Shown here: positions 18,637 to 28,138 of the stretch, in pieces
How positions within the stretch are numbered: the stretch's first letter is position 1
Layout of the letters: every line of letters starts with the position of its first letter
Assembly: GCF_019399235.1 (NCBI RefSeq)
Contig: NZ_JAELVH010000006.1
Coordinates: forward strand, 31,136-95,135
Source: Streptomyces poriferorum
Lineage (GTDB): Bacteria > Actinomycetota > Actinomycetes > Streptomycetales > Streptomycetaceae
DNA length: 64,000 nucleotides
Direction: 5' to 3'
Notes under the pieces: model-generated
Database searches by the model: none
What the model saw: the letters and a program-made list of their open reading frames with translations, nothing else
What the model was told of the DNA's origin: nothing
Translations under genes and position numbers: made by a program

Positions 18637-20306
18637 GCTGCTGCCCCTTCGAGGAGTACGGACTTTTCGTGACGGACGGCTGCGAGGTAGTCGGAGACGG
18701 AACGCTCCACCTCGGCCTCCGTGAGGTTCAGTTCGCGGCCGAGGATCGCGCCGACCGCGCCCGCCGCGTCGGCGGAGGCGTCGCGGGCGAAGAGCCGGGC
18801 GCGCATGCGGCGGGAGAGGACGTCGTCGACCGAGCGGGCGAGCTCCGCGCGGGCCGCGTAGACGACCTCGGCCTTCGTGTAGGCAAGTCCCGCGACGATG
18901 GGCTCGGCCAGCGTCGGGTCCTCCTGGATCAGGTCGCCGACGAAGCGCGCCTCGGTGCCGAAGCGCTCGCCCAGGTGCGCGGCGATGCCACCGGAGGCGG
19001 CCACGGCCTCGGCGTCGTAGCCGGCGCCGCCGAGCAGCGGAAGGTCCGTGGTGCGGCTCCTGCCCTTGCGGCCGAGGACGGTCATCACCTTGTCGATGAC
19101 GAGCTCGCCCATGTGCCGGCTGGTGGTGAGCTTGCCGCCGGTCACCGTGACCATGCCGGTGCGGCCGATGCTGATGTGGTGGTCGCGCCGCATGTCGAGC
19201 GTCGCGCCCTCCTTGCCGCCGACCAGCGGACGCAGCCCGCCGATGGAGCCGACCACGTCGTCCGGGGTGAGCTTGCCCTCGAAGGCGGTGTTGGCGCCCT
19301 CCAGCAGGAAGTCCATCTCCTGACGCGTGCAGTGCACGTCGTCGGGGGAGCCCTGGTAGTCCTCGTCCGTGGTGCCCAGCACGACGCTGTTGCCCCAGCG
19401 GGTGCACGTCGCACGGCGGGCGCGGCCGGGGATCGGCACGGTGACCGTGCAGTTGATCCGTACCTTGTCCCACGGCACCACGATGTGCACGCCCTTGGCC
19501 GGGCGGACCTGCGGCCGGTGGCCGTCGACGGCCTTCGCGTCCAGCTCGTCGGTCCACACCCCGGTGGCGTTGACGACGGCCCGCGCCCGGATGTCGACGC
19601 TGTCACCGTCCACGTCGACCCGCGCCCCGGCCACCTTGCCGGACTGCATCAGCAGGCCCTCGGCCTTCGCCCCGTTGAGGACCGTCGCACCGAGCGCCGC
19701 GGCGGTGCGCACGATGGTCAGGACGAGACGGGCGTCGTCGGTACGGGCGTCGAAGTACATCAGCCCGCCCTGGAGGTTCTCCGCGCGCAGCGTCGGCGCC
19801 TGCGCGAGGACCTCCGGGACGGTCAGCCGCTGGTGGAGCTTGCCGATCCGCCAGCCGCCGACCAGGTCGTACGTCCACAGCAGCCCCTCGAAGCCCTTGG
19901 CGAGGCGGGCGTCGAAGATGCCTTCCTTCTCCAGGATCGGGAAGAGGAACGGCAGCCGGTGCACCAGGTGCGGGGCGTTCTTGCGGAAGCGGTGCCGCTC
20001 CAGGAGCGAGTGCCGTACGAGGTTGACGTTGCCCTGCTCGATGTAGCGCAGCCCCCCGTGCACCATCTTCGAGGACTTCGACGACGTGCCCGAGGCGAAG
20101 TCGTCCTTCTCGATCAGTGCCGCGCGCAGCCCGCGCGAGGCGGCGTCCAGTACGGCGTACGCCCCGGTGATGCCGCCGCCGATGACGAGTACGTCGTACG
20201 TGTCGTCGGCCAGTTGCCGCTTGGCCGCCGCGCGGTCGAGCAGCAGGGGCGTGCGGCGGGTCGCCGCGGCGCTGCGCCGCGGTTTCCGGGCGGGCATGGT
20301 GATCAC
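18633..20306 (-). CDS. glpD: Glycerol-3-phosphate dehydrogenase (FAD, aerobic)
   Basis: 557 aa membrane-associated flavoprotein oxidising sn-glycerol-3-phosphate to DHAP with electron transfer to quinones. FAD dinucleotide motif VLVIGGGITGAYAVLDAASRG near residue 40, GTSSKSSKMVHGGLRY (family signature), NATGVW, and a C-terminal DAO_C helical domain. Start GTG at 20306 with AGGAG 8 nt upstream. A 78-bp gap separates it from the kinase gene; it overlaps the FAD oxidase gene downstream. Confidence 0.93.
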
Positions 20307-20384
20307 AACATCAACTCCTGGTGGTTCGGTGCGGCGGCCGCGTGGTCGGGTGTCCGGCCGCCGCCTGCTGACGGTGAGGGGCCG

Positions 20385-21929
20385 TCAGTGGGGGGTGAGA
20401 GCGGGGTCCTTGAGGTGGCCGATCAGTACGTCGCGCCAGGCGGCCCGCTGCTCGGCGCGTTCGTCCGCGCCGGTGGAGGGTTCGAAGACCTGGCCGCGCG
20501 GCTGCGCCTCGACGATCTCCTCCAGCGAGCCCCACAGGCCCTGGGCGACCCCGGCCAGATAGGCGGTGCCGCGCAGGCTGGCGGTCGCCGAGTCGGCGAC
20601 GCGTTCCAGCGGCAGCCCGGTCAGGTCGGCCTGGATCCGCATGAGGGGGTCGCTGCCCGCGACCCCGCCGCCCACCCGGAGCCGGGTGAACGGGGCGCCC
20701 ATCGTGGCGGCGACCCCGTCGACGAGGTCGCACACCGAGTGCGCGATGCCGTCGAGCACGGCCCGGGCCAGATCGGCGCGGGTGGTGGCGAGGGTGAGGC
20801 CGGTGAGGGCGGCGGTGGCCTCCGGGTGCCAGACCGGTGTGCGGATCCCGGCGAGCGCCGGGACGAAGCGCGGGGTGCGGCCCGGCCGGGTGGGGACCCG
20901 GCCGGCCTCCTCACCGAGCTCCTTCGGCGAGGCGAACAGGCCCAGGTCGTCGCAGAGCCAGCGCAGCGCCGAACCCGCCGTGGAGGTGTAGGCCTCCAGG
21001 CTGTAGTGGCTGGTGCCGCCCTGCCGGTAGCCGGGCTGGGCGAGCACCCCGGAGATGTCCGGCCGGGGCAGGGCGGGCGTGGTGCCGGTCGCCGCGTCGA
21101 CGAACGCGCCGGTCCCGTACATGCACATGCCCTGCCCGGCGGCCAGGCCGCCGAGCGCGATCAGTGCGGCGTGCTGGTCGCCCATGGAGGCGGCCAGCGG
21201 GACGGCGATGCCGAGGGCGGCCGGGTCGGTGATGCCGAATCCGGCGTCGTCCGAGCGGAGTTCCGGAAGCAGGTCGAGGGGGAAGCCGAGATGGCCGATC
21301 CACTCCTCGTCCCAGGCGTGCCGCTCCAGCAGGTAGCCCCCGCTGGACGCGGCGTTGGTCGGGGTGGTGGCGTGCACGGCGCCACCGGTCAGCCGCCAGA
21401 TCAGCCAGGTGTCGACGGTGCCGAAGAGCAGCCGGCCCTCGCGGTGCGCGGCGGCCACCGCCGGGTGCGCGGCGATCTGCCGGGCGGCCCAGAGGAACGG
21501 TGCACGGGCGCCGACCGGCCGGCCCTGACGGGCGGTGAGAACGGCGTCCCACTTCGCCTCGTGCGCGGTGAGCTCGGCGGCGTACCGCCGGTCCTGCCAC
21601 ACCACGGCGGGCAGCAGCGGCTGCCCGGTGACCCGGTCCCAGAGCATCGCGGTGGCCCGCTGGGTGGAGAGGGCGACGGCGGTGAGCTCGATCCCCTCCG
21701 CCCGGGCGGCGCCGACGGCCCGGCGCGCCACGTCGAGGGTGGCCGTCCAGATCTCCATCGGATCCTGCTCGACCGAGAGGTCGTCCGGATGGCTGACCGC
21801 GATCGACCGGTAGAACACCTCGTGCGCGGCGCCGGAGTCGAGGACGACTCCGGCCCTGGTGCCGGTGGTGCCCTCGTCGATGGCCAGCACACCGCGCCGG
21901 GGGGAGGCGCCGGGGAGCGTCTGCGTCAT
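20385..21929 (-). CDS. glpK: FGGY-family kinase, probable glycerol kinase
   Basis: 514 aa. N-terminal phosphate-loop AIDEGTTGTRAG (GlpK usually has AIDQGTTSSR), WQDRR, DTWLIWRLTGG, ASMGDQHAAL (GDQ of GlpK) and C-terminal RVGGGVAGSDPLMRIQADLTG (FGGY signature 2). It should phosphorylate glycerol to glycerol-3-phosphate; the variant loop leaves open another polyol. ATG at 21929 chosen over an in-frame ATG 120 bp upstream because the protein family begins here and an AGGG precedes it. Second gene of the operon. Confidence 0.85.
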   Translation of the reverse strand: MTQTLPGASPRRGVLAIDEGTTGTRAGVVLDSGAAHEVFYRSIAVSHPDDLSVEQDPMEIWTATLDVARRAVGAARAEGIELTAVALSTQRATAMLWDRVTGQPLLPAVVWQDRRYAAELTAHEAKWDAVLTARQGRPVGARAPFLWAARQIAAHPAVAAAHREGRLLFGTVDTWLIWRLTGGAVHATTPTNAASSGGYLLERHAWDEEWIGHLGFPLDLLPELRSDDAGFGITDPAALGIAVPLAASMGDQHAALIALGGLAAGQGMCMYGTGAFVDAATGTTPALPRPDISGVLAQPGYRQGGTSHYSLEAYTSTAGSALRWLCDDLGLFASPKELGEEAGRVPTRPGRTPRFVPALAGIRTPVWHPEATAALTGLTLATTRADLARAVLDGIAHSVCDLVDGVAATMGAPFTRLRVGGGVAGSDPLMRIQADLTGLPLERVADSATASLRGTAYLAGVAQGLWGSLEEIVEAQPRGQVFEPSTGADERAEQRAAWRDVLIGHLKDPALTPH

Positions 21930-22011
21930 TGCAGCCCTTTCATTGCGAGCATCGCGAGCTGTACGGAGGGGGAGAGGGACCATCGTGGGGTGCGGCAGGA
22001 GCGGCGGACGG

Positions 22012-23448
22012 TCAGCGCGCGGTGACGGACTCCGCGTGTTCCGGCGCATCCGTCGCCCGCTGCGCCGCGGCCTCGTCGGGCGAGGCGGCCTTCATCGGGT
22101 CCCACTTGATGGCCAGGCAGGTGATCATGCCGAGCAGCGGGACGACGGAGAGCACCAGGAAGGTGTCGGCGAGGCCGAGCGACTCCTTGATCTGCGGGAA
22201 GAGGTACAGCCCCGCGACACTGCCGAAGCTGCCGACCATCCCGGTGACACCGGTGCCGAGCGCGCGCACATCACTGCTGTACGAGAGCGCAGCGATGGAC
22301 TTGCCGTTGGCGCCGGGACCGGCGGAGTGGCAGAGGATGAACAGCACCGGCAGCAGGAACGCCACGGCCGTCGGGACCTTCTCGAAGGTCAGCCCCATCG
22401 CGATCAGCGCGACGAACACCCCGGCGAAGCCGGCGGCGGAGCTGAGCCGCAGCCCGAGCCTGCGGCCGAAGTACGCGGACAGCAGCCCGCCCGCGATGCC
22501 GAAGGCGTTGAAAACCATCGAGCCGATCGTGGCCTTCTCGAAGCTCTCGCCGAAGATCGTCAGGCTGATCAGCGGGAGGTACCAGCCGACCGCGAAGTAC
22601 TGCATCGACTGCCCGAGCGAGATGACCGAGGAGAGGATCGTGCGTGGCAGGTACTCGCCCTTGAAGAGCACCCCGGCCTGGCGGAAGCCGATGGCGGGCG
22701 CGGCGGTCGCGGCGCGCGTCGCCGCGTCCGGCTTCCCGGCCACGGCCTTGATCCCGTAGATCCGGTCCAGGTTGAGGACGGACTCGTCCAGGCGGCCCTT
22801 GCTCGCCAGCCAGGTGGGGCTCTCCCTGAGCATCAGCCACTGGCCCACGAGCAGCGCCACGGCGACGACGGCGGCCGAACCGACCGACCAGCGCCAGATG
22901 TCCGAGCCGACGTCCAGGTTGAAGAAGACCAGGGCGAGCGCGAGGTTGCTGGTGGTGGCGACGTACCAGACGGCCTGCCACAGGTTCAGCCGTCCGCCGA
23001 GCTTGGCGGGGGTGTACTCGGCGAGCAGCGCCATGGCGACGGCGAAGTCGATGCCGTACGCGACACCCACCAGGACCCGGCCGAGCCAGACGACCGTGAA
23101 GTCACCGGCGAACGCGGCGAGCAGGGCACCCGCGATGGCGAAGACCTTGGCGATGAGCAGCGGGGGGACCCGGCCGATGCGGGTGGCGAGCCAGCCGCCG
23201 ACCGGGTTGAAGATGATCGCCAGGGCCGGAGCGGTGGCCGTGAGGATCGAGACCTGCGTGCTGGTCAGCTCCATCTGGGACGTCATCGGTCCCAGACCGG
23301 CGCTCAGCGCCGCGTTCGAGTAGGCGTCGAGGAACAGCCCGCCGAACACGAGGAACCAGATGACTTGCGCCCGGCCGGTGATCTTTCCCAGCCCATCGAT
23401 GAGCGCAACGACGTCGGCGACGCCTTTGACGCTCGGACGTTGTGCCAT
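22012..23448 (-). CDS. MFS transporter (sugar/metabolite porter type), probable glycerol or glycerophosphate carrier
   Basis: 478 aa, 12 predicted membrane helices. MFS motifs WLATRIGRVPP and LGRVLVGVAYGIDFAVAMALLAEY fit the metabolite:H+ symporter branch. It is the first gene of the operon, so it probably imports the substrate of the kinase or GlpD; no GlpF-type channel is present. ATG at 23448 with AAGG upstream; its mRNA leader of about 138 nt contains a U-tract terminator at 23492-23543 and probably a GlpP target. Confidence 0.87.
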   Translation of the reverse strand: MAQRPSVKGVADVVALIDGLGKITGRAQVIWFLVFGGLFLDAYSNAALSAGLGPMTSQMELTSTQVSILTATAPALAIIFNPVGGWLATRIGRVPPLLIAKVFAIAGALLAAFAGDFTVVWLGRVLVGVAYGIDFAVAMALLAEYTPAKLGGRLNLWQAVWYVATTSNLALALVFFNLDVGSDIWRWSVGSAAVVAVALLVGQWLMLRESPTWLASKGRLDESVLNLDRIYGIKAVAGKPDAATRAATAAPAIGFRQAGVLFKGEYLPRTILSSVISLGQSMQYFAVGWYLPLISLTIFGESFEKATIGSMVFNAFGIAGGLLSAYFGRRLGLRLSSAAGFAGVFVALIAMGLTFEKVPTAVAFLLPVLFILCHSAGPGANGKSIAALSYSSDVRALGTGVTGMVGSFGSVAGLYLFPQIKESLGLADTFLVLSVVPLLGMITCLAIKWDPMKAASPDEAAAQRATDAPEHAESVTAR

Positions 23449-23491
23449 GAATCCGCCTTCGAGGAAGACCCATCGGCGGCACGGGGAGCAC

Positions 23492-23543
23492 AAAAAAACA
23501 GGCATGACGAAACCACCGACAGGTGGTCTATGTCTGTGCCTGT
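23492..23543 (-). terminator. Leader terminator of the glycerol operon (candidate GlpP antitermination site)
   Basis: On the minus strand: ACAGGCA (23543-23537) pairs with TGCCTGT (23504-23498), enclosing an inner ACCACC-TGTC-GGTGGT hairpin (23527-23512) and a 3-bp GTC/GAC helix. Seven consecutive T follow in the transcript (23498-23492). A canonical Rho-independent terminator with a U7 tract is rare in this genome type. It is 43 nt upstream of the first gene of an operon that encodes GlpP. A second 6-bp hairpin (23551-23568) precedes it. Confidence 0.7.
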
Positions 23544-23592
23544 CAAAACACTGCGGAAAGCGCCGCAGCACGTGAAGTGCGACTACACGAGG

Positions 23593-23622
23593 AGGTTAGG
23601 AACGTGTCAGGAGAAACGTCAA
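23593..23622 (-). promoter_or_regulatory. Promoter of the glycerol operon
   Basis: On the minus strand: TTGACG (23622-23617), 18-bp spacer, TAACCT (23598-23593), a good TTGACN/TANNNT match. Transcription would begin near 23586, well upstream of the leader terminator. Confidence 0.6.
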
Positions 23623-23656
23623 GGGTTTCCGGCAGGTTACCCAAACGTGACGAAGA

Positions 23657-23687
23657 GCCCCCGGGGCTCGGCCGCGGCCCCGGGGGC
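23657..23687. terminator. Hairpin terminator after the amidase gene
   Basis: GCCCCCGGGG (23657-23666) with CCCCGGGGGC (23678-23687), 11-nt loop, just past the amidase stop on the minus strand. It isolates the amidase from the glycerol operon promoter. Confidence 0.7.
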
Positions 23688-23693
23688 CGGCCG

Positions 23694-25247
23694 TCAGCTG
23701 CCCGCCTGGAGCGCTCCCCAGGTACCCGGCCCCACGATCCCGTCGGCCTTCAGGCCCCGGCTCGTCTGGTAGCTCCGCACCGCGGTGGCCGTCCCCGGAC
23801 CGAAGCTGCCGTCGACGCCGACCGTCGAGCCGAGCGCCGCGGTCAGCGCGCGCTGGAGCCGCTTCACCGTGTCGCCCGAGGCGCCTTCCGCGATCTCGGG
23901 CGTGGTACCCGCGGACAGCAGCGCGGTCCAGGTCTTCGCCCCCACCACCCCGTCCGAGTCCAGGCCGCGCGCGGTCTGGAACTTCTTCACCGCACCCTCC
24001 GTGGCCGGGCCGAAGCTGCCGTCCACCTCGCCCACCGGGTACTTCTGCGCGTTCAGCAGTGTCTGAACGGCTCGCACCTGGGCGCCCGTCGAACCGCTGC
24101 GCTGCGTCGCGTACGCCGTGAAGCTCAGCCCGTCCGCGCCGGTGCCGCCGTCGTTGCTCCCGCCGACCAGCTCCATGTAGCGGTTCCAGTCCCAGTACGG
24201 ACCGGGGTCGGTGTGGTCGTTGCCCGGCACGTCGACGTGCCCCATGATGTGCGCGCGGTCCTTCGGGATGTCGTACCGGTCGCACAGGTACGCGGTCAGG
24301 GCGGCCGAGGACCGGTACATCGAGTCCGTGAACCAGGACGGGTCGTCGACGAAGCCCTCGTGCTCGATGCCGAGCGACGAGGCGTTGGCGCTCCGCGCGT
24401 GGTACGCGGTGTCGCTGTCGCGCACCATCTGGGTGATCTGGCCGTCCGACGAGCGGACCACGTAGTGGGAACTCACCTCGGACACCGGGTCCTGGAACCA
24501 GCTGATCGTGCCCGCGTACGAGCCCTGCGTGACATGGATGACCACTTTGTCGATCGTCGCCGAGCGTCCCGTGGCGAAGTTGTTCGGGTCGGCCGCGGCC
24601 CAGAGGGCGGACGGGTAGTCGGCGCTCCGGACGCTCGCGTCCGTGGCGGTGAGGCCGTCCTTGTGCGGGGAGACCGGGCGGCCCGTCACCGAGACGTGCT
24701 CGCCGTCCGGGGTGACGGCGTCGAGCCCGTCGGCCAGGAACGTGTAGACCGTGTCGGCGTAGAGGGCGGCGGCCTGCCCGTCGGCGCCGCTGTACCGGGC
24801 GACGGCCGGGTACCAGGCGCCGAGGTCGTCGCGGTCCCCGGCGTCGAGCCCGAGCTTGTCCGCGTACCCGCGCAGGACGGCCGCGCCGCCCAGGATGTTG
24901 GCCGGGGTGTCGCCGCGGAGCTCGGCCAGGGGCTTCCCGGTGAGGCCGGCGGCCTGCTCCAGGGTCCGGTGGGTGGGGTTGCTGACCAGGTGCATGACGC
25001 CGAAGCCGTTCGCCTGGCTGGGGCGACCGGAGTGGCCGTCGAGCCGGGTCTCGCCGTAACCGACGGCGGCGAGCAGATCGCGGGGTACGTCGTACGTCTC
25101 GGCGGCCTGCTCGAACGCCCGGTTCATGGGGCGCCCGGTGTCCGTCGAGGCGAGGGCCGGGGTGCCGGTCGCGGCCAGGACGGTGGCGGTGAGGGCCGCG
25201 AGCACGGTGGCGCGGGCCCGGGTGTGGGCGGCGGCGCGTGTGGGCAT
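23694..25247 (-). CDS. Secreted N-acetylmuramoyl-L-alanine amidase with two peptidoglycan-binding domains
   Basis: 517 aa. Signal peptide at residues 1-33 (twin Arg, then VLAALTATVLAATGTPALAS). An N-terminal region of about 150 residues resembles other Streptomyces amidases. The Amidase_2/PGRP domain (about 195-340) has zinc ligands in VVIHVTQG and MGHVDVPGNDHTDPGPYWDW and the central Tyr/His stretch. Two PG_binding_1 repeats lie at the C-terminus (GEVDGSFGPATEGAVKKFQ and GVDGSFGPGTATAVRSYQ). It cleaves between MurNAc and L-Ala in cell walls outside the cell. ATG at 25247 preceded by AGGAG. Monocistronic. Confidence 0.92.
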   Translation of the reverse strand: MPTRAAAHTRARATVLAALTATVLAATGTPALASTDTGRPMNRAFEQAAETYDVPRDLLAAVGYGETRLDGHSGRPSQANGFGVMHLVSNPTHRTLEQAAGLTGKPLAELRGDTPANILGGAAVLRGYADKLGLDAGDRDDLGAWYPAVARYSGADGQAAALYADTVYTFLADGLDAVTPDGEHVSVTGRPVSPHKDGLTATDASVRSADYPSALWAAADPNNFATGRSATIDKVVIHVTQGSYAGTISWFQDPVSEVSSHYVVRSSDGQITQMVRDSDTAYHARSANASSLGIEHEGFVDDPSWFTDSMYRSSAALTAYLCDRYDIPKDRAHIMGHVDVPGNDHTDPGPYWDWNRYMELVGGSNDGGTGADGLSFTAYATQRSGSTGAQVRAVQTLLNAQKYPVGEVDGSFGPATEGAVKKFQTARGLDSDGVVGAKTWTALLSAGTTPEIAEGASGDTVKRLQRALTAALGSTVGVDGSFGPGTATAVRSYQTSRGLKADGIVGPGTWGALQAGS

Positions 25248-25323
25248 ACCTGCTCCTGCTCTGTGGGGGAGAAGAACGGCGCCGGGCCCGGGTGGGGTGG
25301 AGCGGGGGCCGCGAGGCCCGTTC

Positions 25324-25352
25324 AGGTTATCCGTCTGTCCAGGGCATGACAA
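25324..25352 (-). promoter_or_regulatory. Promoter of the amidase gene
   Basis: On the minus strand: TTGTCA (25352-25347), 17-bp spacer, TAACCT (25329-25324). The leader would be about 70 nt. Confidence 0.55.
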
Positions 25353-25422
25353 TCATGGCGCGGCGTGTCGAACTCCCTTTCACCCCAATGGAGTTGAGCG
25401 TCCCGCGCGCACGGGGAGAGTG

Positions 25423-25459
25423 CCGTCCGGACCCCGCCGCCGGGGCGTGGTCCGGACGG
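25423..25459. terminator. Hairpin terminator after the nitroreductase gene
   Basis: CCGTCCGGACC (25423-25433) pairs exactly with GGTCCGGACGG (25449-25459). It begins 7 bp past the nitroreductase stop on the minus strand. Confidence 0.75.
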
Positions 25460-25465
25460 CTGGTC

Positions 25466-26194
25466 CTACCAGCGGTCGCGGTGGATGACGTCGGCCACCG
25501 GGCGGCGCCGGATCGGCCCGAAGTTGCCCTTGGGCCATCCGACGGGAATGGCCGCGAAGGTCTGCATGTCCTCGGGAATGCCGAGCGCCTCCTTCCACTC
25601 CTGCTCCAGCATCAGGTGCCAGATGGTGACGTTCGCCGCGAGCCCGAGCGCCCGGGCGGCGAGCAGGACGTTCTGGACCCCCGGGTACACGCAGGAGCCC
25701 TCGGCGAGTGCCTGGAAGCGGGTCTGCGTGCTCATCATGTGCTCGACCCCCGCCGGGCCGAGCGCCTGCGCGTAGGCGGCCAGGCCCTCCTCGTCCATCC
25801 GGGGCTCCGGGAACCGGTAGCAGGGCACGATCAGTGCCGGTGTGTCGGCGAAGTGGTCGCGCTGGTACTCGATCGCGGCGACCATCCGGCCGTACGCCGC
25901 GTCGTCCATGCCCTTGGGCGCGTACTTCCCGGTCGTCGCCAGATACGCGTCCACGCACCGCTTCCACAGCGGGGCCAGACGTGCCATCACCTCGCGGTCG
26001 GTCACGACCACGTACTCGTAACACTGCATGTTCCCGCCGCTGGGGCCCCAGACGGCGGCCTGTATGAGCTGCTCCAGCGTCTCGTCCGGGACGGGTTCCG
26101 GCTTGAGCCGGCGCATCGCGCGCATCGTGGACATGGTGGAGAACAGGGCCTCGGCCTCGGCCGTTCCGGCTGCCTGAGTCGTTTCGATCGTCAT
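25466..26194 (-). CDS. Nitroreductase family flavoprotein
   Basis: 242 aa, FMN-dependent nitroreductase fold: MSTMRAMRRLKPEPVPDE at the N-terminus (FMN phosphate Arg pair), AAVWGPSGGNMQ, then GSCVYPGVQNVLLAARALGLA and a C-terminal IPVGWPKG. It reduces nitro groups, quinones or flavins using NAD(P)H; physiological substrate unknown. The start at 26194 has no clear ribosome binding site; TAAACT 8 nt upstream suggests a nearly leaderless transcript, or the true start may be the Met at residue 20. Divergent from the ACP gene. Confidence 0.85.
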   Translation of the reverse strand: MTIETTQAAGTAEAEALFSTMSTMRAMRRLKPEPVPDETLEQLIQAAVWGPSGGNMQCYEYVVVTDREVMARLAPLWKRCVDAYLATTGKYAPKGMDDAAYGRMVAAIEYQRDHFADTPALIVPCYRFPEPRMDEEGLAAYAQALGPAGVEHMMSTQTRFQALAEGSCVYPGVQNVLLAARALGLAANVTIWHLMLEQEWKEALGIPEDMQTFAAIPVGWPKGNFGPIRRRPVADVIHRDRW

Positions 26195-26472
26195 GATCGC
26201 GGAGTTTACGGGCGAAGCCCGGCCATGAGGAGGCCCGTTGGCCGGCCCGCGGGGGGTGCGTGCGGCGCCGGCCCCGTACGCGCCTCCGCTCCTCGTCGCG
26301 CCCCGGCCAATTCGCACACCTGGACAGCCCCCCACCGCACGGGGGAACGCGGACCGGACCCGTCGCCGGCAGGGCGTATAAAAGGTTCCTCCGGACCAGC
26401 CGGCGTCCCCCGATGGCACGCACACCCCACGCGGCAAGGCGTCACCGCGTACGACAGCGGAGGAGTGCCCCC

Positions 26473-26706
26473 ATGAGTACGGCAGACGAGATCAGCACCT
26501 TGCTGGTGGCGAACTTCGGAACCGACCCGGTGGCGATCCGGCCCGAGGCGTCGCTCCGTCAGCTCAGGCTGGATTCCCTGGCCCTGGAGGAACTGCGGCT
26601 CCTCATCGAGGACCGGATGGGCATCGACCTCGACGACGTCCAGCTGACCTCGCGCGACACCGTCGGCCAACTCGTCGACGCCGTGCACGGCAAGGCCGCG
26701 GCATGA
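26473..26706 (+). CDS. Acyl carrier protein
   Basis: 77 aa. Phosphopantetheine attachment Ser35 in LRLDSLALEEL, with acidic helix 2 (EDRMGIDLDD). ATG at 26473 with GGAGGAG upstream; a TATAAA -10 box at 26377-26382 could drive the operon, with no clear -35. It overlaps the downstream ketosynthase by 4 bp (ATGA), so the two are translated together and are probably partners. It is not the housekeeping FAS ACP, because no fabD/fabH neighbours are present. Confidence 0.9.
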   Translation: MSTADEISTLLVANFGTDPVAIRPEASLRQLRLDSLALEELRLLIEDRMGIDLDDVQLTSRDTVGQLVDAVHGKAAA

Positions 26707-27950
26707 CCGCCCGCTACCGGCCCGAGCCGTTCGCCGCCGCCGTCACCGGCATCGGCCTGGTCACCGCGGCCGGCGTCGGCACCGCCGCGGCCTGGCGCGG
26801 TGTGTCCGGGGCCGCCGACGCGCCCTCGGTTCTGCACCGGCCCGAACTCCACGACCTGCCCTGCGACTTCATGTACACCATCACGGGTCTCGACACGAAG
26901 GCCCTGCTCGGCGTCGCCGTCCAGCGGCTCATGGACCGCTTCTCGCAGCTCGCCGTGATCGCCGCCCGCGAGGCCGTCGCCGACGCCGGACTCGACCCAT
27001 CGGCCTGGGACAGCGGCCGCGTCGCCGTCGTCATCGGCTCAGCCCATGGCGGACTGCCCTTCTACGACGAGCAGCACACCGCCCTCACCGAGCGCGGCGC
27101 CCGCCGGGTCTCGCCGAAACTGGCCCCGCTCACCGTCGTCAACGGCGCCGCCAGCAGCGTCGCCACCGACCTCGGCGCCCACGGCCCGAGCCAGGCCGTC
27201 TCCACCGCCTGCTCCTCCGGCACCGTCGCCATCGGCACCGCCCACCAGATGCTGCGCACCGGCGCCTGCGACATCGTCGTCGCGGGCGGCGCCGAATCCG
27301 TCTGCTCCCGGCTGCTGATCGCCAGCGCCTGCCGGCTGAAGGCCGTCTCCACCCGGCGCGACGACCCCGAGGCCGCCTGCCGGCCCTTCGACACCCACCG
27401 CGACGGCTTCGTCGTCGGCGAGGGCGCAGGCCTCCTCGTCCTGGAACGCCCCGAACACGCCGCCGCCCGCGGCGCCGCCGTCCGCGCCCACATCGCAGGC
27501 TACGGAGCCTCCAGCGACGCGTACTCCGCCGTCGCCCCGGACCCCGACGGGCGCGGCATCGAACGGGCCCTGCGCACCGCACTCGCCGACGCCGGACTGA
27601 CCGGCGCCGACATCGGCCACGTCAACGCCCACGGCACCTCGACCGTGGCGAACGACCTGATCGAGGCCACGATGCTGCACCGGGTCCTCGGCGAGCACCC
27701 CCTCGTCACGTCGACCAAGGCGATGACCGGCCACACCCTCGGCGCCGCCGGCGGCATCGAGACCGCGCTGACCGTGCTGGCCCTCCAGCACCAGCTCGTG
27801 CCGCCCACGGTCAACCTCGACGCCCCCGACCCGGAGATCCCCATCGAGGTGGTGAGCAAGGAGGCCAGGGCGGGCGCTTTCGACGCCGCGGTCAAGACCT
27901 CGCTCGGCTTCGGCGGGCACAACGCCGCACTCGTCCTCACCCGGGCCTGA
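26703..27950 (+). CDS. Beta-ketoacyl-ACP synthase (KAS II/FabF-like)
   Basis: 415 aa condensing enzyme with the full Cys-His-His triad: Cys170 in STACSSG, then NAHGTST and MTGHTLGAAGG. Gatekeeper region and C-terminal KTSLGFGGHNAALVL are typical. The catalytic Cys is present, so it is not a chain-length-factor homologue, and no such partner exists nearby. It is coupled to the dedicated ACP and followed, after 188 bp, by an alpha/beta hydrolase, which could release the product. No ketoreductase, dehydratase or enoyl reductase is next to it. Confidence 0.92.
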   Translation: MTARYRPEPFAAAVTGIGLVTAAGVGTAAAWRGVSGAADAPSVLHRPELHDLPCDFMYTITGLDTKALLGVAVQRLMDRFSQLAVIAAREAVADAGLDPSAWDSGRVAVVIGSAHGGLPFYDEQHTALTERGARRVSPKLAPLTVVNGAASSVATDLGAHGPSQAVSTACSSGTVAIGTAHQMLRTGACDIVVAGGAESVCSRLLIASACRLKAVSTRRDDPEAACRPFDTHRDGFVVGEGAGLLVLERPEHAAARGAAVRAHIAGYGASSDAYSAVAPDPDGRGIERALRTALADAGLTGADIGHVNAHGTSTVANDLIEATMLHRVLGEHPLVTSTKAMTGHTLGAAGGIETALTVLALQHQLVPPTVNLDAPDPEIPIEVVSKEARAGAFDAAVKTSLGFGGHNAALVLTRA

Positions 27951-28138
27951 CCGCCCCGCGGGCGACCTCGGGCCACGCGTCCGGACCGGGCAGGGCCCGC
28001 GGGGCCGCCCGCCGCACCTCGCGGCGTTGTCACCGGGCGCCGAGGCTCCGCCACGACTCCCTCCGCCGCCATGCGCCGCACGGCACCGGAACCCGCTCCC
28101 CGATCCGGCCTGATCCGAACGAAAGGCCCGAAGGACCG

